Shown in pieces: positions 10,695-21,942 of a stretch of 64,000 bases of DNA. Source of the DNA: Periplaneta americana (taxonomy: Eukaryota; Arthropoda; Insecta; Blattodea; Blattidae); contig NC_091120.1 in the NCBI RefSeq assembly GCF_040183065.1, forward strand, positions 191,721,627-191,785,626, written 5' to 3'. Below the pieces are notes generated by a model. The model saw only the letters and a program-made list of their open reading frames with translations. It was not told the DNA's origin and searched no databases. Position 1 is the stretch's first letter. Each line of letters starts with the position of its first letter. The position numbers were made by a program, and so were the translations under genes.

Positions 10695-11174
10695 ATTATC
10701 ATGGAGTGTTAGGCTACTTCTTCCAACAAGACACAAAAATTTACTATTCTTCACTTGTACAGAGAGGGAGTAGAAATTTTATGCTTTTGTGAGCGACCAG
10801 AACCCGTATTTAGGCTGCTTATTTATTTCACACGTCACTATGGTTAGTCGTTTGAACTGCACTTGCAGCGCTCAAGGCAAAAAGTCTTGCTTTAGGTTGA
10901 CCATTGTGACTTGACCCCGTGTGTACTCCGCCCGTGTGACTTGCAACTAATTAAACAATTGACGCCAGAGACAACAAGCGACAGACTAAAACGCTAAGCT
11001 GTGTGCTCAGACATGAACAGACATTCGAAATTCAAACACGCGTCTGTGAAGTGGTTGCTAGACAACAGACAAGGATGATGTTCAGTTGAAGCTGAGGTTG
11101 TGTGTAACAGCTTAAAGAATTTGTGAATGGCTAATATGAGACCATTAAAAGGTTACTTCTAATTGTAAGTGTTA
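10695..11174. other. No recognised feature
   Basis: Continuation of the host sequence after the SINE, followed by unassigned DNA up to the Helitron. No motif-bearing frame. Confidence 0.4.
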
Positions 11175-12146
11175 TCTATACTAATAATAAATCTGTAGCA
11201 GAAATTTTTCTGGTAATTTTCAATTTTCCAAAAATAATTGGTCCTAACATATATAATTAACCACCCTGAAACCGAAAATCGCTTTTTTGAAATTTTTGTT
11301 TGTATGTCTGTCTGTATGTTTGTTACCTTTTCACGCGATAATGGCTGAACGGATTTCGATGAAAATTGGAATATAAATTAAGTTCGTTGTAACTTAGATT
11401 ATAGGCTATATGTCATTCAAAATACATTATTTAAAAGGGGGTTACAAGGGGGCCTGAATTAAATAAATCGAAATATCTCGCTTATTATTGATTTTTGTGA
11501 AATATGTTACATAACAAAAGTTTCTTTAAAAATAATTTCCGATAACTTTTTTTCCTTGAAAAATTTTGATAGGACTGATATTTAATGAGATAAATGAGTT
11601 TTAAAATGAAAATAACTGCTACGTAAGGCCGTGTAATGAATTAAAAAACATATGACTTCGTCTATAAGGGGCCTTGGACAGCAACAATCGAAAGCTATGA
11701 AAGATAGCCTACAGATAATGTTTCTGTGTTTGTATGAAGTGATATCAGAAGCTAAATTAACCGATTTGTATAATTAATTATTAATTCACCATTGGAAAGT
11801 GTAGTTTCTCTAGATGGACATAATGCTATAATGTTATTACAGTAACTTCTGAGTGAATCGAGGACAGGTGAGATTAAAATAGCTTCTTATGCACAGTAAA
11901 CTTGATAGGCTATTCTGTGTATTCATTTCCTGTATTTCCTAAACTAATTTTTATGACCAAATGAGTGTCTCTGGATCAAAATGATCGCATTTTAATTTTT
12001 TAATTCAATTTAAATTAAGTAACATAATAAACGATTTATCCTTATATCAAACACAAATGTTCCCTGGATCAAATGTCCTATTTTAATTATGTAATTACTT
12101 TATATTTATTTCTAACGGGTGCAGCGGAGCGCACGGGTACGGCTAG
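11175..12146 (+). mobile_element. Non-autonomous Helitron, complete
   Basis: Begins TCTATACTAATAATAAATCT directly after an A, and ends with a short hairpin (GTGC...GCAC near 12119-12134) followed by CTAG at 12143-12146 and then T. TC start, 3' hairpin, CTRR end and insertion between A and T are the Helitron hallmarks. The 972-bp body has no Rep/helicase coding. A 5'-truncated relative lies at 52918-53840 with the same 3' terminus. Confidence 0.9.
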
Positions 12147-12737
12147 TAAGTATTATAATAATATCACGTAAAAAAGATCACTTTGTTAGCAAGCAGTGAG
12201 TTTTTCATTTGTTACTTCTTGCGTTTCCATAGTTACCATTTGTTAGTGAAAAATACAGTGCTCCTACAAAAGACCTTTCCGGTTTCGAACACGTGTAATT
12301 TACGTTGTATGCATGAGGTGCATGAAAATGGAAAGAGAAACTCAAAAAGTTTAGTTCCTTACCTTGAAGATGTTCAATGTGTCTCCCTCTGCTAACACGG
12401 CACTAGAACTGGGGACGGAGCGAGTAGAACTGTTGAGTAACTCAGTTCTATCGGTTTATGTGCTTGGCAGCGGAGCACCGAAGTTACTCGGTTAACGTAG
12501 CCGTTACCGGTCAGTTCAAACGTTCAGAGTTCGCGTGTTTTACTTAATTCTAGCAGACAACGTAGGTACTGTTGTATTTAAATATTTTCTGCTGCAGGAC
12601 AAATTATTTCCTTATCCCCAAGGCGGGCTGAAAGGCCTCTAGTATTGAAGAGGAGTTCATCCTATTATATGACCTGTCAAGTGGACCTAATGAACACTGA
12701 CAGGCTGAACATATTACTGTACATAACAATAATAATC

Positions 12738-12794
<57 letters not shown>
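12738..12794. repeat. (TTA)n microsatellite
   Basis: Uninterrupted TTA triplets directly abutting the 5' break of the RTE fragment. Confidence 0.95.
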
Positions 12795-12795
<1 letters not shown>

Positions 12796-13620
12796 AGTCC
12801 AGGATAACAGAGAAAGTATGGAATTGAACGGGTTACATCAGCTCCTTGTTTATGCGGATGACGTGACTATATTAGGAGAAAATCCACAAAAAATTAGGGA
12901 AAACACGGGAATTTTACTTCAAGCAAGTAAATAGATAGGTGTTAAAATAAATCACGAAAAGACAAAGTATATGATTATGTCTCGTGGCCAGAATATTGTA
13001 CGAAATGGAAATATAAAAGTTGTAAATTTATCCTTTGAAGAGCTGGAAAAATTCAAATATCTTGGAGCAACAGTAACAAATATAAATGACACTCGGGAGG
13101 AAATTAAACGCAGAATAAATATTGGGAATGCGTTTTATTATCCGGTTGAGAAGCTTTTATCATCCAGCCTACTCTCACAAAAGCTGAAAGTTAGAATTTA
13201 TAAAACAGTTATATTACCAGTTCTTCTATATGGTTGTGAACCTTGAACTCTCACTTTGAGAGAGGAACAGAGGTTAAGGGTGTTTGAGAATAAGATGCTT
13301 AGGAAAATATTTGGAGCTAAGAGGGATGAAGTTACAGGAGAATGGAGAAAGTTACATAACACAGAACTGCATGCATTTTTTCTTCACCTGGCATAATTAG
13401 GAACCCTATATCCAGACGTTTGAGATAGGCAGGGCATGTAGCACGTATGGTCGAATCCAAAAATGCATATAGAGTGTTAGTTTTGAGGCCGGAGGAAATA
13501 AGACCTTTGGGGAGACCGAGACGTAAATGGGAGGTTAATATTTAAATGTATTTGAGGGAGGTGGGATATGATGATAGCGATTGGATTAACTTTGCTCAGG
13601 ATAGGGACCGATGGCGGGTT
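12795..13620 (+). pseudogene. RTE LINE reverse-transcriptase fragment
   Basis: Matches the 3' half of the LINE at 54.6-56.9 kb. It contains [16 protein letters not shown] with an intact YADD box, [20 protein letters not shown] and [20 protein letters not shown], then a TGA where the family has Trp, and frameshifts through the C-terminal region. It stops at GATGGCGGGTTTAT and runs straight into CAT repeats, so the natural 3' tail is missing. Confidence 0.9.
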
Positions 13621-13624
13621 TATT

Positions 13625-13661
<37 letters not shown>
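13621..13661. repeat. (CAT)n microsatellite
   Basis: CAT triplets at the 3' break of the RTE fragment. The Met-string frame across it is an artefact. Confidence 0.95.
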
Positions 13662-13662
<1 letters not shown>

Positions 13663-14439
13663 ATTAGAGTGTTTGATGAATATTAAAATATGTTAAAAAA
13701 GGAAGTGCATTATATTTTTCTTCTATTTGTGTTTATTGGATTTGTGTTACCTCATCAGTCATCATTTTATTTGTATTTATTTCTACGAATTATGTTACCT
13801 AATTACTTTAATTTATCAATAATATTACTCTTCACCAAAGTAACATGGTTGTATTGAAGGCTAGTAATTTTATAAAATAAATAAACATTATGTTCTTCAG
13901 TTTAAGATTCTACGTTTTATTGATTACTTTATCCACTTTCCGTAATAGTAAATAATTCTGTGTGTTATTTTTAAGTGTTTTAGGCAGCGCTTCATGGAGC
14001 CCGTTTCTTTTTATCTTCTTTTTTAATTAGCTGCAGCGTTTAACGTTTACCTCATATGTTAATTTATTAGCTGTTAGTATTATAAATTATTTTATCAATT
14101 TTATTTCGTCTGTCATATATAAAAACACTGAAAGTTAAATAGACATTTGATACAAATTAACTCTGCAAATAGTTGTAATCAGGCAAATGAAATTTGCAAC
14201 CGCCATTTTGCAATGAAGAGAAGCACTTTTCTCTGCCAATTGGCAAAGCGAAAGCGCTTTACTACAACGCTTTTAAAACACGCTTGCTTTCACTTTCAAA
14301 GTACGTTCTAAAATCGACTCAATCTATCAAAATTTTAAATCTGCCGCCACAAATTTGTACTCGATACTGTACTCGGTTCAACCGAGTAATGACGTCACAA
14401 TAACTGCTCCGAACCGAACCGCTCCGAACCCAGCCCTAC

Positions 14440-14690
14440 ACGGCACACATTAAGCCTATAGTCAAGTTCCACGTAGATACGCGGATTTTCCGACCCCCAG
14501 ATTCTGAGGTTATGTCTGCTCATCTTACCGGAAAGATGAAAAGTGGCTTCGTTAGAAAACACCACGGAACGAATAAATTCATCATCGTTCTCAATTAAAG
14601 TCTGCATACTTATGCAGAAATTTCTTCGTAACACTTGGTCCTCTGGTTTTTGGGCTTGCACACTGCCATCGTGATCTAGAACAGGCCGTA
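14440..14690 (-). pseudogene. Mariner-like transposase fragment with Asp-to-Asn change
   Basis: The minus strand reads QKPEDQVLRRNFCISMQTLI, ENDDEFIRSVVFSNEATFHL and SGKMSRHNLRIWGSENPR. The family context around the first catalytic Asp is FSDEATFHLSGK; here it is FSNEATFH, so the acidic residue is lost. The frame then runs into the insertion at 14438. An ATG at 14689 opens a different frame (MAVCKPKN), implying a frameshift near the N-terminus. Confidence 0.8.
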
Positions 14691-14794
14691 ATGCAGGATG
14701 TGTGACGTCACTCGATGGGGCGGGCTTTTCTATTTGAGTATACGGAGCTGAGTGAAGTATATTACTTTAATGCGTGACGGTGCTCAATTTTATT

Positions 14795-15445
14795 TAGTGT
14801 AATGTGTGTATAAGATACGTTCACTTCTTACTGCATAATATGTCGCACAAATAATTACAAAACTGTGTTATTATAATGTGAACGGAGTTTTACATGTTAA
14901 CATAACCTGTTTGCATTAACATTTTAAGTTTGGAATGGAAGCTATTTTGAGATTTAATAAAGAAGAATTATTTATATTGTGATTTTAATTTAGTACATCT
15001 ACCTTCCTTACTTGTAGGTAGAAAATTTACCACAGTCCCTCCTATGAAATAAGTGTAGGTACGTACGGTTGTGTTACTTCATCTGGTAAGTTAGATAAAT
15101 AGAATTCAATACGACCCAGTATAGTAGGGAACAAATAAATAATACAATTAAATTGTTATTCAATGCAATGTGTGCATAAGTTCCGGCTAGTTCCATTTAT
15201 TTGTTGCATAATGTGGCAGGAATAATTATAAAACTGTGTTATTTTTATGTGAAGAGAATTCACCATGTTAACATAACCTATTTGCGCCAACATTTTAAGT
15301 TGAGAACGAAAGCTATTTTGAGATTTAATAAAGAAGAATATATTTAGGATAAACTTCAGAACACGGTTATCTTCCTTACTTATAGGTAGAAAATTCACGA
15401 CAGTCTCTCCTATGAAATGTACATACGGTTATATTACTTAACTAG
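14795..15445. repeat. Two diverged direct repeats (~290 bp each)
   Basis: 14795-15085 and 15163-15445 share an ordered series of phrases: AAAACTGTGTTATT, CATGTTAACATAACCT, CTATTTTGAGATTTAATAAA, CCTTCCTTACTT.TAGGTAGA and CTCCTATGAAAT. The offset is about 370 bp. It is an old tandem duplication or two copies of one repeat. The minus-strand 80-codon frame inside the second copy has no motif. Confidence 0.75.
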
Positions 15446-15669
15446 GGTTAAACGAACGCTGAGGTATAATTCCGGTAACTTCTGAACTGAAAACAGTGAC
15501 ACATCAAAATATGCGTGCGATGCAACTGAAAATTGTTGAAACGTGCTTAAATGAATGTGCAAGAATTTCGTAATGAAGCGAGCGTGCTTTATTTCAATTA
15601 ATTGCAATACTAGATACTGTAACAGTAATGAAAACTATAAGGTATAATTTTTCATAATATACTATTGCC

Positions 15670-16756
15670 CACGTGCATCAACGTCGGTTAGTGTAACCAC
15701 GAGTTAAAATTGTCACCTAACCTCTGGTTAAGCATTTTTACAGTGGATCGACCTCGGTTACGACTTAAATAGGAGGTTAACCACAGTAATCTATAACAGG
15801 CCATTTTCGAGCGGTTAAAGGAGATAACCAGTGATTAGTAGAGCAAGTAAAGCAAAATGGCGGCCAGAGCCACAGATGTTTACTTCGAAGACGATTATTA
15901 TTGTACAGTACTTGAATTACTTGGATAGAGCGTGGGCGTGAAGCTTCTTTAGTGGAAAGAGAGAATCTTTACGAGAAATTAGGTGACAGAAAATTTCAGG
16001 AGGGATTTTGTTTATCAAAATCTACAAATGACTCACTTGCAAGAACTCAAAAACAGTCATATTTCTTCTGTTGATCAGCTCCTTATGTTAAGATTCTATG
16101 TAACTGTTATTTTCTGTATTTTAAGAGGGAATACTTGAATGTCTCTTTCTCTGTCACTGGCTGAACAAAGAGAGGTTATGGATGGATCTTAGGATAATGA
16201 ACAGTAACCTGGTGTAAATGGGATCTTGGGTCGTACACACATTTTTACTAATCTTCTGCATCCTTTTCCTTTGTGTATATTTCTTCTTTATTATATAATA
16301 TATTTAAATCTATTAAGTAAGTCTATCGATACTTAACCTCACATTGGGATATAATCATTTTTGCATTGAAATTTCTATTTTGTACGATTTTAACCTGACA
16401 GCAATGAAAAACAAAGAAATGCAACTCGCAAATATAACAGCGCCCAAAGGCAAACAAATGCAACGCGAAAATGTAGGACATGTTCACTTCGATGTAGAAC
16501 GGAGTGAGCGCAGTCGTTTTTAGATGTTGACTATTATCTTTGCTGTGGTATGAATGCTTTCCTTTAGTCATTTTGTAGAAACAATGTACCATCATAGACT
16601 TTGCTCTGGTTAAATGAAGTGTCAGCTAACTATGTTTAAGTAATCGGTGATTATGAATGGTGCACAGAAATTACATTTTAACCACGGTTACTGTTTAACC
16701 GTCGTTTCGTAATCTATGATTACTGCGTTTTTAACCGATGTTGATGCACTTCGCCA
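15670..16756 (+). mobile_element. Harbinger-like DNA transposon relic
   Basis: The ends are inverted: GTGCATCAACGTCGGTTA near 15674 and TAACCGATGTTGATGCAC near 16735-16752. Both subterminal zones are rich in GGTTA/TAACC motifs. A possible start, ATGGCGGCCAGAGCC at 15857, opens MAARATDVYFEDDYYC and stops soon after. A later frame reads SSVDQLLMLRFYVT, resembling the QLL.TLRFYATG block of HARBI1-type transposases. The rest is too decayed to read. The class call is moderate and the TIR pair is clear. Confidence 0.55.
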
Positions 16757-17284
16757 TATATGTATCTCGCTTTTAGTGCAAATTGTGTATATTATCAAAC
16801 GTCGTATTATTTATAATGTAGATTATTCACACATAAGAAGGGCGCAATAATTTAAATTTAATAAAACAAATACGGTAAACTAACAAAAATGGATTAGACA
16901 AGAGTAACATCAGTAACGCTGCACTTAGGCCTAATCATAATTTACTTTACATCCCAGTCAATGTTTCACTTTCACGTGTATATTATTACACATATTTACT
17001 GTTTATAACACCAAAAATTCACTTAACCACATAAGGGCGCAATATTTAATCGAAATAAAGGCAGGTATTGCACATACGAACTTTGCCTGCAACAACGTAA
17101 TTTTCACACCAAAAATAATATTATACCTTACGTTGCAAGTGAATTGTGTCTCAAGTGTCTCACAATCACTGTTTAAAATTTTACTGACGCAATTACACTG
17201 CATTTCAGAGAAATATATGTTATTCTTCATGCACTGCAACTAATTCATATGGTTGAAAGACCGCCCTTCGCGATCAGCTGTTAA
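16757..17284. other. No recognised feature
   Basis: AT-rich spacer. The minus-strand frame at 17003-17239 lacks motifs. It may include the 5' leader of the element that follows. Confidence 0.4.
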
Positions 17285-17715
17285 GCGAGTCACGTGGTCT
17301 GCCTTACGGCCTGTATTAGATCACGATGGCAGTGGCTTGCAGCAATTGTAGTGTGTACGGATGAAATCGCAACCGCTTGCGAAGAATCTTGCCTTAAAAT
17401 CAATGTATCGTTTACGGATTGTAGGCCTACTGGGTAGATCTCCACCAAACTTTTCGGTAATGCCGTTGCACATTAATAACCGATTTGTTCACATGAAAAT
17501 CAAGCTTTTCTGTCCTCTATAGCAGCCAATTCTCCTCAACAATGAACAAATTTGTTTATATGCGCTATAATGAGGCAGTGTTACCAACTAGGAAAATAAC
17601 AGCTAAACTTTTTGAGTTACTCTTTCCATTGGTGCTATTTTCATGCACCTCAAATTCATAGAACGTAAATTACATGTGTTCGAAACCGGAAAGGTCTTTT
17701 GTAGGATTCATGTTA
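17285..17715 (+). mobile_element. Internally deleted mariner-like element (relative of 12256-14746)
   Basis: 17305-17335 (ACGGCCTGTATTAGATCACG then ATGGCAGTG) matches the 5' leader and start codon of the minus-strand element at 14.7 kb. 17606-17713 (CTAAACTTTTTGAGTTACTC to GGTCTTTTGTAGGA) matches its 3' end at 12.26-12.36 kb. The sequence between is unrelated to a transposase. The 5' limit is uncertain. Confidence 0.65.
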
Positions 17716-18332
17716 TTAATAATTTTTTCTAGGATAGTGCTTAAAACTGAATTTTATCCACTGTTATCAGTGCTTAAAGTGAGTCTTTAAGCCTTTAAGC
17801 CTGGTTTCAGACTTCCCCCTCAATATCTAAATCGACGTGTTTTTTGTTTATATTGAATTCAATTTAAATAATTAGTTATTCTGGAAAGTTTTGAAATGAA
17901 AGCCCTGTATAAAAGAAACGATGCGAGTATATGCACAGTATTATACAGGGACATCATTTTATTTTTACTTCAATTTTTATTGTACCTGCATTTTTTAATG
18001 TACTTCACTCCCACTCATAGTAAGCATTACTGAGTTAGTGAGTATAGTACGTTCCAGAAATATGTTCGCGTTTTCCAGTGGCGAAAGAGCTTTCAATATT
18101 GAATCATATTTCGCACAGGTACTGTCGTCCGTTTGCCTACGTCGCATCCCGGTTTCCCCCACCTACTTCTGTTCGCCCCTCTGTAAAGTCTAGTGCAGGG
18201 ATGTCGAACAGCTCTCTCAAACTGTGAAACGATTAATACTGGTTCCTACCGTAGCTGAGCTGAAACGACAGTCAGTCAGCTCGCTGTAGCAGTGTTCTGT
18301 ACGCCGTGTGTTTATCAACTCTGGCGGCTGGT

Positions 18333-18604
18333 ATGGATATGGAACGACGATTCAATAGTGAGTGGACAGATAAATATTTATTTATCTTAAAGGACGGAAA
18401 GGCGCATTGCTTAATATGTAGACAAGAACTTGGATACATTAGCCATCATAATGTTAAAAGGCATTTTAATTCTACACGTCATGCTGAAGCTTAAGGATCA
18501 GAAAAGTTATCCGGTTTCACTCGTGAAAAGGCTGTAGAAGAATTAAAATCGAGATTGAATTCAGAAAACATCATCATTAGCACCACCACCACCACCACCA
18601 TCAA

Positions 18605-18671
<67 letters not shown>

Positions 18672-19130
18672 GGGTGTTAGTAGAACAAGCTTGGTTCGTG
18701 CTAGCTACAAAATTTGTGAAATTATTGCAACGGCTTCATAGCTATTTACTGACGGAGAATTTGTGACACTGTCTCATAGCTGTTGCAAAAGAGATATGTC
18801 CGGAATACGTTAATGATTTTAAATCTATATGTTTTTCTCGTAATATTGTTGCAGAGCGTACATCATAAATGGGAGATAACTTGGAGGAACAACTGAAAGC
18901 AAGAATGAATACTTTCTCTTATTACTCACTATAGCTCTTGATGAAAGTATCGACCGGAAAGATACGGCGCAGCTAGCTACAGTATATTCATAAGGAGTGT
19001 CGATTCGGATTTCAATGTTCATGGAGATCTTGTAGATGTCATTTCATTAAAGGATCAAAGTCGAGGAGAAGATATTTTTGAATCTATAACAAAAACTATG
19101 AACAAATTTCAAGTCACGCTAAAAGTAATT
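18333..19130 (+). pseudogene. hAT transposase with BED zinc finger (GTF2I-repeat/ZBED-like), degraded
   Basis: From the ATG at 18333 the frame reads MDMERRFNSEWTDKYLFILK, then HCLICRQELGY and NVKRHFNSTRHAEA. This is a BED finger: Cys-x2-Cys, then His-x4-His in KRHFNSTRH. A stop follows at 18492-18494. Homology continues past it in broken frames (KSRLNSENIII, then DFKSICFSRNIVAERT and MGDNLEEQLKARMNTFSYYS), as in hAT proteins related to GTF2I-repeat domain proteins. A CAT microsatellite at 18600-18672 disrupts it. It is not functional. Confidence 0.85.
18575..18672. repeat. (CAC)n/(CAT)n microsatellite
   Basis: CACCAC followed by about 23 CAT triplets inside the hAT coding relic. Confidence 0.95.
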
Positions 19131-19227
19131 AATTTTATACATCAAAACAGTTTACGTTTCTGAACTTGAAGTTGCACTGCTACAACACATACATACAAAG
19201 TTGATATTTTAAACTTGATATTAACAA

Positions 19228-19228
<1 letters not shown>

Positions 19229-19285
<57 letters not shown>

Positions 19286-19367
19286 TATTTCCGTCACTAA
19301 CGAACAACATTTATGGAATGACCTAGTAGCTAAAACTATTATTATTATAATTATTATTATTATTATT

Positions 19368-19404
<37 letters not shown>
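19229..19404. repeat. (TTA)n and (ATT)n/(CAT)n microsatellites
   Basis: Two triplet tracts, 19229-19284 and 19339-19404, separated by about 55 bp of unique sequence. Poly-Met, poly-Asn and poly-Leu frames on both strands are artefacts. Confidence 0.95.
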
Positions 19405-19405
<1 letters not shown>

Positions 19406-20331
19406 AATTCATCCTCATGTAGGCTACAGTCTTTGTTTTTCAGAGTTCATCAAGTGCAAATCTAAACTGAGTTCCTAATCAATTGGTAAGATGTATAAAA
19501 GTTATCAAAGTACCAGCCGCCGCAGTTTCCCTTTTGTTTACTATCATTTGGCCGGACTGCCTGCTACCTGTGTTCAACCTTTGCACGGTAAAGGAGAAGT
19601 GAAGGCTCTGCAGTTCACAGCTCGAGAGCGCTGTTCGACATCCCTGGTCTAGTAGCTGGGCTGTCTTAGCTCTTTTAAGAAAACATTAATTTCTGTTAGG
19701 CATTGGACGTCTACGTAATATTATACAACTGTTTAAAATAATTTAAATAAAAGGACCTCGTTAAGTAATTAACTGTCACGTAAGTTCCCTCTTTCTACGA
19801 CCCTGCTAAATAACCACTTGGACGGACAGTAGATAGCATGTCTGAGTAATTTTATCTTTTCAGATTGGGCAGAAATGAAGATTAAATTTACAGTGCGTCA
19901 GGTACTCTTTTATGGAGTAGGTACAGAATTATTTGAACATGAGTTACTAGTACGAAGGACGAAACTGGTAATTGGGATTAGGTACAATAGTCTATATTAC
20001 GATAATATGCACATTAGAACTGAAGCCTGTATCGAAATGAACGGCTACCATTTTCAAAAATGTGTTTAAATATCCATATTATGATTATTTACAATTTAAC
20101 TTCATTCTCTATATTTTACGCTAATGTGCTGTAGATAGATTAATATACACTGCATAATGAATACTTCCTAATGGATAGCTCAATTCGTGTGTAAAAACAC
20201 TTATTGTTAATACAGTACTGTATTTTGATTAAACAAAAACCTAATAAAAATTATCAAACTGAAAATCCCGACATTTCCTAGTCTACGTAAATGGATGAAA
20301 TACTTTTCTTTCCTCCTGTACCTAGTATAGT

Positions 20332-21031
20332 AATATGCGTTAGAAGAGCGGTATGTTGAAGTTTTCATGTTCGAGGAAAAGTTTGAAAAAGCGAAACGTA
20401 ATTGAGCTTTTTTAATTTCCGAGAATTGAAAGAAAACATACCGCTCGTGTATCGTACATTATTTTGTGCGAAGATCGTTTATTACATTCCGGAAAGAGGA
20501 ATTTATAATTAGTTGCAATGAAATCTCCATATTGGTTTCTGTTCAATGACTGCAAATTTGCAAAACAAAAATATCTATCTTCAACATTGTTGCTTTAAAA
20601 TGTGTTCTGTGTTTAGTATACTCCAGCAGGCCGTGATATACGTCTGTATTTTTTTTTCCCCCCAGTCTATGATGAGTCTGGAATCTTGTTGATTTTTTCA
20701 CGGCTTCCTTAATGTTACTTGCTTCACGATTGCAGTAACTTTAGTGGAGTTGTAGAGTTTACTTAATTTTTGCAAATATTTAAAAATAATAATTAACAGT
20801 ATAATTTAGGTGAAATTGCAGTGGTAAGTTTCCAATTTAAAATTATTACTATATTGAACGTCTCTAAAAATAATATGTTAAAAGCCTAAAGCAGTAAAAT
20901 CAATATGTCACTTAAGCGGTAAGAAGAGGGAATTGTTATATGTGTTAGGTTGGGAATACTGAACGTGGAATTTTAGACTTTCCGCGGATTGGTTTTGTGC
21001 GGAAACCAAGCAAATACGCACGATCTCCCAC
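20332..21031. other. ~700-bp insertion within ACAGGG copy 1, unclassified
   Basis: Copies 2 and 3 run directly from CTCCTATACCTAGTA to AAAGTGATTTGTTTGTAT, whereas copy 1 has about 700 extra bases between these points. A short inverted pair, GAGCGGTATGTT and AACATACCGCTC (about 20346 and 20437), lies near its left end. No convincing terminal repeats or coding were seen. Confidence 0.7.
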
Positions 21032-21175
21032 AAAAGTGATTTGTTTGTATTTTACGCCATTATCATCGAACTCCAGTCGTGGAAGGGGTTAGCAAACGTC
21101 GTTTCCGGTTCTCAATCTTTAATCCAAAGGTATAGCCAGATTAATATTAGAAATGTTAGTAAAAATAAAAATTTC

Positions 21176-21942
21176 TACAGTGTTCTAAAACTTTGACATC
21201 GTTTTTCTCAATGGCTTTTCAACTTAAGCTGTTATTGCATCCAGCGCCTCATTTATTGAAGTGCCATTTCTCATCAGTGTCATACACATGTTGAATTTCT
21301 GAGTACAATTGCAATGTCGATTCTCTCTCAGCTCTCTAAACAATCCGGTATAATTACCCATATATCTGCTGAGAACATGGCGCCGTGATCTAGTTAAGAA
21401 TGCAACAGCGTTCGTGTGAAGAATGTGTCTACAGCGCAGGGACGACCGCAGCCCTGACCCTGCGTCACACCCCCGCAGTTGCAAGTGATTGCGGTAGCGT
21501 TATGCAGGCCTTCGAAATATGAATCTAGTATTAATTAAAACTGGAGCGAAACCGGGGGAGGTGGACAAGCATGAGTGAATTAATTGTATGACAACCGAAA
21601 ATATGTTTCGTTTCTATGTAATGGCAGCCAGCATTGAGAGACATAATGCACTGTAGTATCCGTCACTTTGGGAGGCGGTCCATTTCAGAACGTTTCTGCG
21701 CTTGTAGTTACATGGTGTCATTCAGTCGGTCAGCTTAGTCATTTGCCGGTGTCCTTGATACATAGTAGATTGAACCGTAAGTAATGTCATTCATTTCAAG
21801 GGGTTTTTCTTTGAGATATTTCAAACAAAATGTTTAATACAGTTTTGCTCGTTGTTACTTCCTTTTCGAGATAAAAAATTGTTTTATATGAAACATGTCA
21901 TAGCATGTTTTGCAAATCCATTGATTTAATTCCCAATGTATT
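21176..21942. other. Unassigned; contains an 86-codon minus-strand frame
   Basis: The minus-strand frame at 21224-21484 (MQLRGCDAGSGLRSSL..., ending ...EALDAITA) is more G+C-rich than its surroundings and has six cysteines, but I recognise no family. It may be chance or a fragment of an unlisted element. The rest shows nothing. Confidence 0.3.

Larger units (their letters stand above)
12404..14438. mobile_element. hAT-like TIR element (2.0 kb) with 8-bp TSD
   Basis: CACGGCAC occurs exactly at 12396-12403 and again at 14439-14446, an 8-bp duplication as made by hAT transposases. The termini read TAGAACTGGGGACGGAGCG and, inverted, TAGGGCTGGGTTCGGAGCG (15 of 19 identical). Inside lie an RTE LINE fragment between two microsatellites and AT-rich filler. 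No hAT transposase was recognised, so it is non-autonomous or hollowed out. Confidence 0.85.
12256..14746 (-). mobile_element. Mariner-like (DUF4817-type) relic split in two by an hAT-like insertion
   Basis: The lower end starts CAGTGCTCCTACAAAAGACC after a TA at 12254-12255. Sequence 12256-12403 resumes at 14439 once the 2-kb insertion is removed, giving one minus-strand element. The upper end near 14746 is a weak match to the same terminus. A relative in plus orientation at 17285-17715 shares both the 5' leader (ACGGCCTGT..TAGATCACGATGG) and the 3' end (GTTCGAAACCGGAAAGGTCT), which supports the reconstruction. Much of the transposase is deleted. Confidence 0.75.
18196..19646 (+). mobile_element. 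hAT transposon relic with 8-bp TSD
   Basis: The termini CAGGGATGTCGAACAGC and GCTGTTCGACATCCCTG are perfect inverted repeats. They are flanked by GTCTAGTG (18188-18195) and GTCTAGTA (19647-19654), an 8-bp duplication with one mismatch. ACAGGG copy 2 shows the unoccupied site at about 30557-30572 (GGCTAGTGGCTGG). The interior carries a BED-finger transposase relic interrupted by CAT and TTA microsatellites. Confidence 0.93.
17946..21175 (+). mobile_element. ACAGGG-family TIR element, copy 1, split by two insertions
   Basis: Begins CAGGGACATCATTTTATTTT and follows copies 2 (30281-31385) and 3 (40134-41272, inverted) in order. It is interrupted by an hAT at 18196-19646 and by about 700 bp at 20332-21031 that the other copies lack. 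The right terminus has decayed (AAAAATAAAAATTTCTACAG instead of the inverted TIR). No transposase is recognisable; the 64-codon frame at 19875-20069 lies in the shared part but is broken in the other copies. Confidence 0.8.

Noticed and set aside
12265-17715. A single 5.4-kb transposon bounded by the inverted ~100-bp match between 12.27-12.36 and 17.61-17.71 kb
   Set aside because: The matching segments are the 3' ends of two separate mariner-like copies in opposite orientation, each with its own leader.
19142-19478. Frames with poly-Met, poly-Asn, poly-Leu and poly-Ile on both strands
   Set aside because: They come from CAT and TTA microsatellites; the flanks have no homology.
21224-21484. 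86-codon Cys-containing minus-strand frame as a host gene
   Set aside because: No recognisable domain, no splice or promoter context, and surrounded by transposon sequence. Left as unassigned.
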